A stretch of DNA of 64,000 nucleotides from positions 744,001 to 808,000 of the forward strand of contig LR990730.1 in the NCBI GenBank assembly GCA_905142475.1. The letters run 5' to 3'. This document shows positions 1 to 8,653 of the stretch, piece after piece (within the stretch, counting starts at the first letter, position 1; each line of letters starts with the position of its first letter). The translations under genes were made by a program, and so were the position numbers. A model generated the notes under the pieces. The model was not told the DNA's origin, did not search any database, and saw only the letters and a list, made by a program, of their open reading frames with translations. This DNA comes from Xanthomonas hydrangeae. Its GTDB lineage: Bacteria; Pseudomonadota; Gammaproteobacteria; Xanthomonadales; Xanthomonadaceae.

Positions 1-1098
1 TTCCGCCAGATTGATCCTGCTCGCCGGCTGGTCTGTAATGGTGACGAATTGCGCGAAGCGATCGCCGCCGGCGCTGCCGGCACGCTCGCCAGTGGCTGCC
101 CTGTCTTGATTCCAGTGCGGGTGATGCATGAAAAAGGGCATGGACTGGATCGGATCCAGCGTGCGAGTGAACTGGCGCAGCGTGAATTGCAATGCGCTGC
201 GCTCCGATGTCAGGCTGTCCCTGTAGCGCCTCACGATGCCCGCTTGCCCCAGCCGTGGCGGGTTGAAGGCATACACGCTGACCTTGCCACTGGCCCCGGC
301 CGCACGCAGAAAGTGCGCGATATCGAAGCCGGCGACCATGGCCCCTGACGCGCCCAAGCTATGTCCCGTCAATGACATCAATAATGCCTTGCCGCTGTCC
401 CGCGCCAGGTTCGAGTAGCGTATCAGCACGTCCTTCATGATGGCTCCTTCGGCGCGCGGCAGCTGAGCTTCGGAGTGCCACCATTCCTGCCAGCCTGCGC
501 CCACCTTGCCCAACGTGGGAAGGCGTTCGTCCAATATGTTGACGTGCGGCTGGGCGATCTGGCTTCTCATGTCGCACAGCAGATCGTTGGTCGCATCCAA
601 GCGAGTGCCGGAGAAGCCCAGCACCACCATGATCGCGTCGTCCGTCGCACCCTCCCACAATTTCAACCGCGGCGTGGACATCGGCGCATCAAGATGGAGC
701 CCGCCGATGTCGGCCACCGTCGCCAGATCGGCCGTGTAGGATTCGCCCGCGCATGCGCGCATGCATTCGAGGACAACACGGCAGTGCATCTCCCATTGCT
801 CATCCTGCCTGGACGACTGTGCCGATACACCATCCACCTGTGCAATCGCACTTGCGAGATCGGAGGTTTGGGCATCTATCTGCAGCAGAGGCACGTGACA
901 TGATCGCTCTGCCTTTGCCACGATCGACTGCAGCGTCTTGCGTATGCGTTTGACCGGCGCAGCATTGAGGCCGGCGAACGCCCCCGCGCTGTCGCGCACC
1001 CGACAGGGGGAAGCGGTAACGGACATAGGCGCACCGACGTCGGCGACGACCGTCTTCGCGTGCGGAAGACTTAGCAAAGACATTGACGCAGTTCGCAT
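1..1098 (-). CDS. Class 3 lipase-like protein, partial (C-terminus beyond the left edge)
   Basis: Reading the minus strand from ATG 1096-1098 gives 366 codons with no stop before the window edge; an in-frame stop lies just upstream at 1129-1131. The lipase elbow GHSLGASGA puts the nucleophile at about Ser247, and LDPIQ near residue 315 fits the catalytic Asp of class 3 lipases. Strands VSVYAFNPPRLG and FVTITD also suit an alpha/beta hydrolase. The first 150 residues match nothing I know and show no Sec signal peptide. It follows a 94-aa gene by 49 nt on the same strand, so the two may be cotranscribed. Several Xanthomonas and Ralstonia type III effectors (XopAP/RipAL type) carry class 3 lipase domains, so an effector role is possible but not shown. 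The fold is well supported; the substrate is unknown. Confidence 0.75.
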   Translation of the reverse strand, partial: MRTASMSLLSLPHAKTVVADVGAPMSVTASPCRVRDSAGAFAGLNAAPVKRIRKTLQSIVAKAERSCHVPLLQIDAQTSDLASAIAQVDGVSAQSSRQDEQWEMHCRVVLECMRACAGESYTADLATVADIGGLHLDAPMSTPRLKLWEGATDDAIMVVLGFSGTRLDATNDLLCDMRSQIAQPHVNILDERLPTLGKVGAGWQEWWHSEAQLPRAEGAIMKDVLIRYSNLARDSGKALLMSLTGHSLGASGAMVAGFDIAHFLRAAGASGKVSVYAFNPPRLGQAGIVRRYRDSLTSERSALQFTLRQFTRTLDPIQSMPFFMHHPHWNQDRAATGERAGSAGGDRFAQFVTITDQPASRINLAE

Positions 1099-1147
1099 CT
1101 CGTCAGATTCCAAATGAGTCCTCAGGGATTAGACCTCGCAAAGGCGA

Positions 1148-1432
1148 TCAATTGAAACGTCTGCGGCGGATCTGCTCGCGTTCCTCTGCGGTCAGATCAT
1201 CAATGTGGATGTAGTGGACGCCTAGACCGCGCGGTGCGCTCAGAAGCTGCGATTCGCTCTCGTCCTGGCTATGGTCGGGCGAAGAGATCAGCCCAACGAT
1301 CGTTCCATGCGGGGCCACCCGCCATAGGGCCACGCGCTGGAAGACGCGTGGCTCATCGGCCTCGGCAGCTTGTGAATAGGTGACGTACCAACCATCGGCA
1401 GGCAGGTAGCGATAAGAGCCGTAGTCGTTCAT
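1148..1432 (-). CDS. Small hypothetical protein (94 aa)
   Basis: Complete ORF starting MNDYGSYRYLPADGWYVTYSQ and ending in a charged EEREQIRRRRFN tail. No signal peptide, membrane segment or known domain is visible. A weak GAGA-type ribosome site precedes ATG 1430-1432. It lies 49 nt upstream of the lipase-like gene on the same strand and may share its transcript. The composition (aromatic-rich start, acidic and basic tail) looks like a real globular protein rather than a shadow ORF. I do not recognise the family. Confidence 0.55.
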   Translation of the reverse strand: MNDYGSYRYLPADGWYVTYSQAAEADEPRVFQRVALWRVAPHGTIVGLISSPDHSQDESESQLLSAPRGLGVHYIHIDDLTAEEREQIRRRRFN

Positions 1433-1541
1433 AGCGTCTCTGGGCGATGCGGGATGACGCTCTGATTGTCGATATGCGCCGGTAAGCGGGATGCGGGAGT
1501 TTCTGATTTGGCGCTGCAGCTACGCACCGGGTCATCTGGGC

Positions 1542-1566
1542 TTCGCTGCTGCGGGAAGGGTTTCGC
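1542..1566 (+). promoter_or_regulatory. Perfect PIP box (TTCGC-N15-TTCGC)
   Basis: TTCGC at 1542-1546 and TTCGC at 1562-1566 are separated by exactly 15 bases, the consensus plant-inducible-promoter box bound by HrpX in Xanthomonas. No clean YANNNT -10 sits 30-32 bases downstream; the nearest candidate (TAACAG, 1603-1608) is a few bases too far and lacks the final T. No intact plus-strand gene follows. The match is certain; function is inferred. Confidence 0.6.
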
Positions 1567-1676
1567 GCACTACGCGCAGTGCACCGGATGGGCTGCGAGA
1601 GCTAACAGCTATCTGTGGCGGGGCGTTGGGACGGCCAAGCCGCACCTGAGCGGTCGGCGCTGGCACCCTGCTCGCA

Positions 1677-1760
1677 ATGCCATTGCTAGCGTGCTACACC
1701 CAGTTCACAGGGAACGTCTGCAGCACATCAACCCGTAAGGCTGATTCGACGTCGCCATGA
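1677..1760 (+). other. Short ORF downstream of the PIP box, possible effector 5' remnant
   Basis: ATG 1677 opens a 27-codon frame beginning MPLLACYTQF and ending with a Ser/Thr-rich stretch (STSTRKADSTSP) before TGA 1758-1760. It lies 110 bases after the PIP box, a usual distance for a HrpX-driven gene, and Ser/Thr-rich N-termini are typical of type III signals. No downstream continuation was found. It could be a truncated effector, a small peptide, or chance. Confidence 0.22.
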
Positions 1761-2407
1761 ATACCACTGGTTGGCAGGGATTCGTGCAAAAAACAGCCAA
1801 AAGTGGGATAACTTGCTGTTAGTAAAGAATTTTTTCGCAGATTCCTGCCGGCCCTCAATCCCGGCAGCGTGTACTGCCGAATAGTCCTTGCGTGCTCTGC
1901 TGTAAAGCAGGCGGCATCCGTCTATTACCCACGCTGCGACCACTGGCCTCGCACAGTCGCCGCAAGACAGTTGCAGCGTGCCGAACCTCGAAAGGGACGA
2001 GGTAGTGGATGAGCGATGGAAGCGCCGTTTTATCTGGCAACTTCATGTTTTCACAAAAGAAATTGGATTCTGCGAGTCATTTTTACACGTATGTCGGCTG
2101 AACCCCTGTAAGACGTGCGCATGACAATCGGTGGAACCTGGTTCCATTTTTAGTGCGGCTGACCCGGCGACTACTTTTGCTGCCCAGTGCGCCAGTGGCG
2201 CCAGGCGCAGCAGCCATTGCGCAGTCCGGTTGAACCCGCTCTGCCCGCAGCGACCGGGCGAACCGCTCGCCAGCTCTGGTCAGCTGCCCTGACGCCTTCG
2301 GACTGGACTGCCCGGCGAAAAAATTTTTGCCCCAGCCCTTGAAAGCTGCCCACACAGCACAATCTCTGGCCCGCACCCGCTCTGTCGGGTTTTTTCCGCG
2401 CGCTGTG

Positions 2408-2434
2408 CTGGCAGTCGTCATATGCGAGTGCTAA
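2408..2434 (+). promoter_or_regulatory. Degenerate CIRCE operator upstream of groES
   Basis: The right arm GAGTGCTAA (2426-2434) is perfect for the HrcA-binding CIRCE element. The left arm CTGGCAGTC (2408-2416) matches TTAGCACTC at 6 of 9 positions, with the standard 9-base spacer. It lies 50 bases before the groES start. A possible promoter further upstream has TTGAAA at 2339-2344 with a weak -10 near 2361-2367; CTTGAAA also resembles a heat-shock sigma -35. Confidence 0.6.
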
Positions 2435-2484
2435 CATCGCCGATAATTTCCAGACCAATCAATCACTTAAGAGGGTCTTTCTCT

Positions 2485-2772
2485 ATGAGCATCAAGCCGC
2501 TTCACGACCGCGTTGTAGTCAAGCCGATCGAAGCCGACGAAGTTTCCGCCGGCGGCATCGTGATCCCGGACTCCGCCAAGGAAAAGTCCACCAAGGGTGA
2601 AGTCGTCGCTATCGGCGCCGGCAAGCCCCTGGACAACGGCAGCCTGCGCGCGCCGGTGGTCAAGGTCGGCGACAAGGTCATCTACGGCCAGTACGCCGGC
2701 AGCAGCTACAAGTCCGAAGGCGTCGAGTACAAGGTGCTGCGCGAAGACGACATCCTGGCGGTCATCGGCTGA
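2485..2772 (+). CDS. groES: Co-chaperonin GroES (10 kDa)
   Basis: 95-residue protein starting [14 protein letters not shown], the usual GroES length. It forms the heptameric lid of the GroEL folding chamber in the cytoplasm. The mobile-loop region ([22 protein letters not shown]) and the C-terminal [14 protein letters not shown] strand are typical. ATG 2485 is chosen over the in-frame ATG at 2422 because it matches the family start and follows an AAGAGGG ribosome site; the earlier ATG lies inside the CIRCE region. groEL follows after 147 bases that contain an inverted repeat family. Control by HrcA through the upstream degenerate CIRCE is expected. Confidence 0.98.
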
Positions 2773-2788
2773 TCAGGCGCCATGCGCC

Positions 2789-4563
<1,775 letters not shown>

Positions 4564-4596
4564 TCCAGGCCACTTGGCTGTTACAGCAAAAAATGA

Positions 4597-4622
4597 CCCC
4601 GCCGAAAGGCGGGGTTTTTTTG
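4597..4622 (+). terminator. Intrinsic terminator of groESL
   Basis: CCCCGCC (4597-4603), GAAA tetraloop (4604-4607), GGCGGGG (4608-4614), then a T-run. It lies 34 bases after the groEL stop. Confidence 0.95.
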
Positions 4623-4624
4623 TG

Positions 4625-5057
4625 GGCGGTACGTTGGGGAGCGAGGCCGCGCAGGGCACGGCGACCCGAACGAATCGCTGCCGGTATGAGCGCAATGCGG
4701 TCGATGCCGAGATCGCAGTGGTGTCCCAATTGCAGTCAACGGCATGCGCTTGCGGATGGCCGGATATGCATTGCCGAACCACTCTGCCGCGCTATGTACT
4801 TCTGCATGCATGTCGATGATTTCTGTGTGTGAGGCGTGCCAGGCGGTGTCTATCGCGCTGTGGAAGTGCGTCGTCTCTATAGCGCTTGGCACATGGGCAC
4901 CATCCCGCGTCTGTTGATCCTTGTGCTGCGTCTTGTACTGCCGCGGATGCCCCGGCATGCTCGGCTGGATGCGGCATTGTGTCGTAGGCGATGCCGCTCT
5001 CTGCGCTGCGTGTGGTTGCACCCGCGTCGCAGTCCAGCCATCCCCAGGAGAACGCCG
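4625..5057. other. Intergenic region, no gene seen
   Basis: About 430 bases between the groEL terminator and the dienelactone-hydrolase gene. Plus-strand frames run through it into the next gene, but no start has a ribosome site until 5058. It presumably contains that gene's promoter; no clear -35/-10 pair or palindrome was identified. Confidence 0.5.
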
Positions 5058-5945
5058 ATGCGCCGTTTGACCGCACAGGATTTCCACCCCGATCTGCTCG
5101 CGCTGTACGACGGCTACGTGCACGGCAAACTCAGTCGGCGCGATTTTCTCGATCGTGCCGCCGCGTTCGCGGTGGCCGGGTTGAGTGCGGCGGCGATCCT
5201 GGAATCGCTGAGCCCCGACTACGCGCTCGCCACGCAAGTGGAGTTCACCGACCCGGACATCGTGGCCGAGTACATCACCTATCCCTCGCCCAATGGCCAT
5301 GGCCAGGTGCGCGGTTATCTGGTGCGGCCGGCCAAGGTCACCGGCGCGGTGGCGGGCGTGGTGGTGGCGCACGAAAACCGCGGTTTGAATCCGTATATCG
5401 AAGACGTAGCGCGGCGCGTGGCCAAAGCCGGCTTTGTCGCGCTGGCACCGGATGGCCTGAGTTCGGTGGGCGGGTATCCCGGCAACGACGAAAAGGGCCG
5501 CGCGCTGCAGGCGCAGGTCGACCCGACCAAGCTGATGAACGACTTCTTCGCCGCAGTGGAATTTTTGATGAGCCGCGAACGCAGCACCGGCAAGGTCGGC
5601 ATCACCGGCTTCTGCTATGGCGGCGGCGTGGCCAATGCGGCAGCGGTGGCGTATCCCGAGCTGGCGGCGGCGGTGCCGTTCTATGGCCGTCAGCCTACCG
5701 AGGCCGAGGTCGCCCGCATCCGTGCGCCGCTGCTGCTGCATTACGCCGCGGAAGACGAACGCGTCAATGCCGGCTGGCCGGCGTACGAGGCCGCGCTCAA
5801 GGCGCAGCACAAGGTCTATCAGGCCTACGTGTATCCGGACACCAACCACGGCTTCCACAACGACTCGACGCCGCGTTACGACAAGGCAGCGGCGACGCTG
5901 GCGTGGGATCGCACCATCGAGTGGTTCCGGCGGTATCTGGTGTGA
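5058..5945 (+). CDS. Dienelactone hydrolase family protein with Tat-like signal
   Basis: 295-residue alpha/beta hydrolase. The motif GFCYGGG supplies the cysteine nucleophile (Cys186), AAEDERV the Asp (about 233) and NHGFHND the His (about 264): the Cys-Asp-His triad of carboxymethylenebutenolidases. SRRDFLDR at residues 26-33 followed by the hydrophobic AAAFAVAGLSAAAI resembles a twin-arginine export signal, so the enzyme may act in the periplasm. ATG 5058 is chosen because AGGAG sits at 5046-5050; the open frame extends upstream to 4836 without a ribosome site. The family hydrolyses dienelactones or related esters; the real substrate here is unknown. Confidence 0.85.
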   Translation: MRRLTAQDFHPDLLALYDGYVHGKLSRRDFLDRAAAFAVAGLSAAAILESLSPDYALATQVEFTDPDIVAEYITYPSPNGHGQVRGYLVRPAKVTGAVAGVVVAHENRGLNPYIEDVARRVAKAGFVALAPDGLSSVGGYPGNDEKGRALQAQVDPTKLMNDFFAAVEFLMSRERSTGKVGITGFCYGGGVANAAAVAYPELAAAVPFYGRQPTEAEVARIRAPLLLHYAAEDERVNAGWPAYEAALKAQHKVYQAYVYPDTNHGFHNDSTPRYDKAAATLAWDRTIEWFRRYLV

Positions 5946-6007
5946 GTGGGCCGGTGCGGTAGTCGGGGTAATCGCGCGTGGCAAAGCCCTCGCGTTGGCT
6001 GTTGCAT

Positions 6008-6047
6008 CACACAAGAGACCCCGCTGAAAGGCGGAGCCTCCTGTGTG
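6008..6047. terminator. Hairpin between convergent genes, possible bidirectional terminator
   Basis: CACACAAGAG (6008-6017) pairs with CTCCTGTGTG (6038-6047) with one mismatch, and CCGC/GCGG pair inside. It lies between the stops of the hydrolase (+) and the XopX-like gene (-). There is no good T-run, so termination is inferred from position. Confidence 0.45.
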
Positions 6048-6101
6048 CGCCCCCCTGTTGCGCAGGTGGGTGCTAGCAGCCCATTGCCGTTGCTTGCAAT
6101 G

Positions 6102-8216
6102 TCAGGGCGAACGCGCTGTAGGTGCTGTTGCGCTATCGCTGCGTGGGTGCGGTTGCGCAATCGCTTCCGGTTCCGGGGAGGCGGTCTGCACCGCGACTCC
6201 GGCGGCCTCGTCCATCTCGGCGACTTCGGAGATTTCGGTGATCGTCACGCTGCTGCCGGGCCTGGTCTGCGCAGCAGCGCCCGCGTCCTCGATCACTTGC
6301 AGCGCGATATCTCCGACCATCTCCTGGTACTGCTGCGCATGTTCCGGCTGCAGACTTGCCACATAATTCGCCGTGTCTTGTACGGTCTGGATCAGCTCTC
6401 CGGGCGAGGACGGCATGCGGGTTGCGAGCGGGGTGCCATCGGGCCCCTCGAACACCCGCATGACCTGACGCCCGCCCCAGTTCATCGCCAGTTCCGCGCC
6501 ACGCGCCATTGGGCCAGGCATCGTCATCGACATCAGCGACATGATCGCGCCAGCGTAGTAGGGCGATGCCGGCGATGCTTCTATCAAGCTCTTGTCTGCG
6601 AACGTCTTGGACAGCTTCTCCACACCCAGCGCCAGCGCCATGACCATGCTGCCGGAGCACATGGCCTTGAAGCGCTCCATCGTGTCCTGGCGGGTCGCGT
6701 GCTTGTTCAACGCCGACTGCATCATCACGGTCGTCACCACGGCCGTGTCGGCCAGCAGGTCCACCGTGCCGATCCGATCCGGCTGGATCAGGTAGACGGT
6801 CAGCCCGGTCACGCCGGCACCCAGCAATGCCAATGCCAACTTGGAAGAGAAATCCTGGTTGCTCAGTTGGCGCGGGATGGTGGCTGGCTGGTCCTGGTCG
6901 ACTTGCAGCGCAGTGCTCAGGCGCTTGCTGCATTGATCGAGCGTCTCCAGCAGATGCGTGCATTGAGCATTGAGCGTGCGGGTGAGTTCGTGCCCTGTGC
7001 TGGGTTCGGTGAAGTCTCGGCGCGCTTGTTGAAAAGCGTCGCGGCCATGCTCCAGAGCGGCGCAGATCTCGTTGAGTTGGGTGCGCAGTTGCTGGCTGAT
7101 CTGTCCGGGCGTCAGGCGCGCGCGCAACCGCTGAGCCTGCGCCTGAAGGCCGGCACGGTCCGCGATACTCGCGCCCAGGTGGGAGACACCGTGCTGCATT
7201 CGATTGCCAATTTTGTTGATGCTGTTCCAGAGGAAAGGCATCAGCACCATCGCTGTGCAGGCCGTCGATGCCGCTGCGGAAAATCCCAGGTTGTTTTCCA
7301 CTGCCTCTGCCTGATGCCGCATGGCCGGGTTGCCGAATTTCTTTGGCAGCTCGGTGGTGAGAAACATGCCGTTGAGCAGGATGGCGTAGAAATGCATTTC
7401 GTTGGCTTCGCGCCCCAGCTGCCCGCCCATCAGCGGGAACGGAAGCCCGTCGGCGGTGGGGCGCAGCGCCGATGCCGATAGACTCATCACGCCCTTGGTT
7501 GCTGCGGCAATGGAATAGGCGAAGGTCTTGGCCTGGTTGGCGAGCAGCGGACTGGGCACCACCAGGGGCCAGAGATTGACCAGATTGGCCAGCGACTTCA
7601 GCGCCCGCCCGGGCGCAGGTGTTCCGTGTTCCAGCGGTTGCAGCGCGTCTTCCACGGCTTTGATGTCGCCGAGCAATTGCTGACGGAAGCGTGCTTCCAG
7701 ACCGGTTGCCGTTTCGATGGCGCCGCGCAGCTGCGTGATCTGCTGGCGGCACGCGGCTAGGCTGTGGGGCGCGACCTGTTCCGGATCGGTGTGGCGCACC
7801 ATCTGCAGAAATGCCGGATCGTCCGCATGGATCTGCAGCATGGTGCGCAGATCTGTCAGCGACCAGAAATCGACCGCAGCCTTGGACACTGCAGCGGATG
7901 CATGCTGGACGCCGCCTGCTAGCGCGGAGCGCGCGCGCGCGCTAAGCGTTTTGGCAGTGGATGGAGCAGTCGTGCGTGCCGAGTGAGACGCCTGCGGTGC
8001 GGGCGAAGATGGCTCCACGGGCAAAGTCGGCGTGGAACTGGCAGACGACGTGCCTGACCGGCCGACCGGGGCAAGTGCCGCTAGCGCCGGGTTGACCGGG
8101 GAGTGTGTCGGCGATGCGGCAGGTTGCAGTTCCACGGTACCTTCATCGCGCTCGCGTGCGTTCTGCAACTCGTCCGGCGAGGACGGGCCTGCCGACTGCG
8201 CTTTCCTGATCTGCAT
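6102..8216 (-). CDS. xopX: XopX-like type III effector
   Basis: 704 residues from ATG 8214-8216, which follows GGAG with a 7-base gap; an in-frame ATG at 8246 lacks a ribosome site. The first ~110 residues (MQIRKAQSAGPSSPDEL...) are rich in Ser, Pro, Thr and Ala with no Sec signal, as in type III secreted proteins. The rest has no known enzymatic motif but includes long moderately hydrophobic segments (for example PLMGGQLGREANEMHFYAIL). Length and location just downstream of groEL agree with the conserved effector XopX, which modulates plant immunity inside host cells. An imperfect PIP box lies 90-115 bases upstream. The name rests on synteny and general character recalled from related genomes, not on alignment. 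Confidence 0.68.
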   Translation of the reverse strand: MQIRKAQSAGPSSPDELQNARERDEGTVELQPAASPTHSPVNPALAALAPVGRSGTSSASSTPTLPVEPSSPAPQASHSARTTAPSTAKTLSARARSALAGGVQHASAAVSKAAVDFWSLTDLRTMLQIHADDPAFLQMVRHTDPEQVAPHSLAACRQQITQLRGAIETATGLEARFRQQLLGDIKAVEDALQPLEHGTPAPGRALKSLANLVNLWPLVVPSPLLANQAKTFAYSIAAATKGVMSLSASALRPTADGLPFPLMGGQLGREANEMHFYAILLNGMFLTTELPKKFGNPAMRHQAEAVENNLGFSAAASTACTAMVLMPFLWNSINKIGNRMQHGVSHLGASIADRAGLQAQAQRLRARLTPGQISQQLRTQLNEICAALEHGRDAFQQARRDFTEPSTGHELTRTLNAQCTHLLETLDQCSKRLSTALQVDQDQPATIPRQLSNQDFSSKLALALLGAGVTGLTVYLIQPDRIGTVDLLADTAVVTTVMMQSALNKHATRQDTMERFKAMCSGSMVMALALGVEKLSKTFADKSLIEASPASPYYAGAIMSLMSMTMPGPMARGAELAMNWGGRQVMRVFEGPDGTPLATRMPSSPGELIQTVQDTANYVASLQPEHAQQYQEMVGDIALQVIEDAGAAAQTRPGSSVTITEISEVAEMDEAAGVAVQTASPEPEAIAQPHPRSDSATAPTARSP

Positions 8217-8305
8217 CGGATATCTCCGTTCGATGGGGGGCACCAAATCGCGGTGTTCGGTGTTCTTTCATGATCCGCGCGCGAGCACCCGACTCAACCG
8301 GATGT

Positions 8306-8330
8306 GCGAAGTAGCGCACTGCCACCGGAA
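8306..8330 (-). promoter_or_regulatory. Imperfect PIP box upstream of the XopX-like gene
   Basis: On the minus strand TTCCG (8330-8326), 15 bases, TTCGC (8310-8306): one mismatch to TTCGB-N15-TTCGB. It sits about 90 bases before the chosen start. No clear YANNNT -10 is visible at the standard distance. HrpX control is plausible but weak. Confidence 0.4.
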
Positions 8331-8653
8331 GTGCCCGACCAAGCGGTGACACGGTAGGAAGCGACGCTCCAAGGCATCGATTCCGTTGCTGCCAGTTGCG
8401 CATGGATGGGCACGCCGTGATCCGATCAGACGTCTGCAGCACGGCATCGAATAGGCTGTTTCGAGGCGGCTATCACATATTCATGTCAGGGTGTTGACAC
8501 CGATGTCATAGCAGCCCTAGCGTCGCTGGGCAGGCGCTTGCGCCGAACGGTCGGGGGGCCATCGGACAGGGGGCGGCGATGCGGTGCATCGCTCGCAGGC
8601 GTCGTTGCAGTGGAACGCCACGCCGGTCGTGTCCGGCTTCTCCCGGGGATCTT
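8331..8653. other. Intergenic region upstream of the TonB receptor
   Basis: About 320 bases between divergent genes. It contains TTCGA-N15-TTCAT at 8460-8484 (+), a poor PIP-like match. No other palindrome or open frame stands out. The promoter of the TonB receptor should lie here. Confidence 0.4.

Larger units (their letters stand above)
1433..2407. other. Gene-poor stretch between accessory genes and groES
   Basis: About 975 bases without a convincing intact gene. It holds a perfect PIP box at 1542-1566 (+) and a 27-codon ORF at 1677-1760. The block around 1780-2080 is visibly AT-richer than the flanks. Minus-strand ORFs at 1855-2046 and 1728-1943 overlap each other and have no recognisable domain. 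The stretch may be a decayed effector locus or remains of a mobile element; no terminal repeats or transposase motif were seen. Confidence 0.5.

Noticed and set aside
1855..2046. Small minus-strand frame as a transposase remnant
   Set aside because: No catalytic motif, terminal repeat or target duplication can be seen; left as unexplained AT-richer DNA.
8460..8484. PIP-like TTCGA-N15-TTCAT before the TonB receptor
   Set aside because: The second half-site departs from TTCGB and the downstream gene is not an obvious hrp gene; likely chance.
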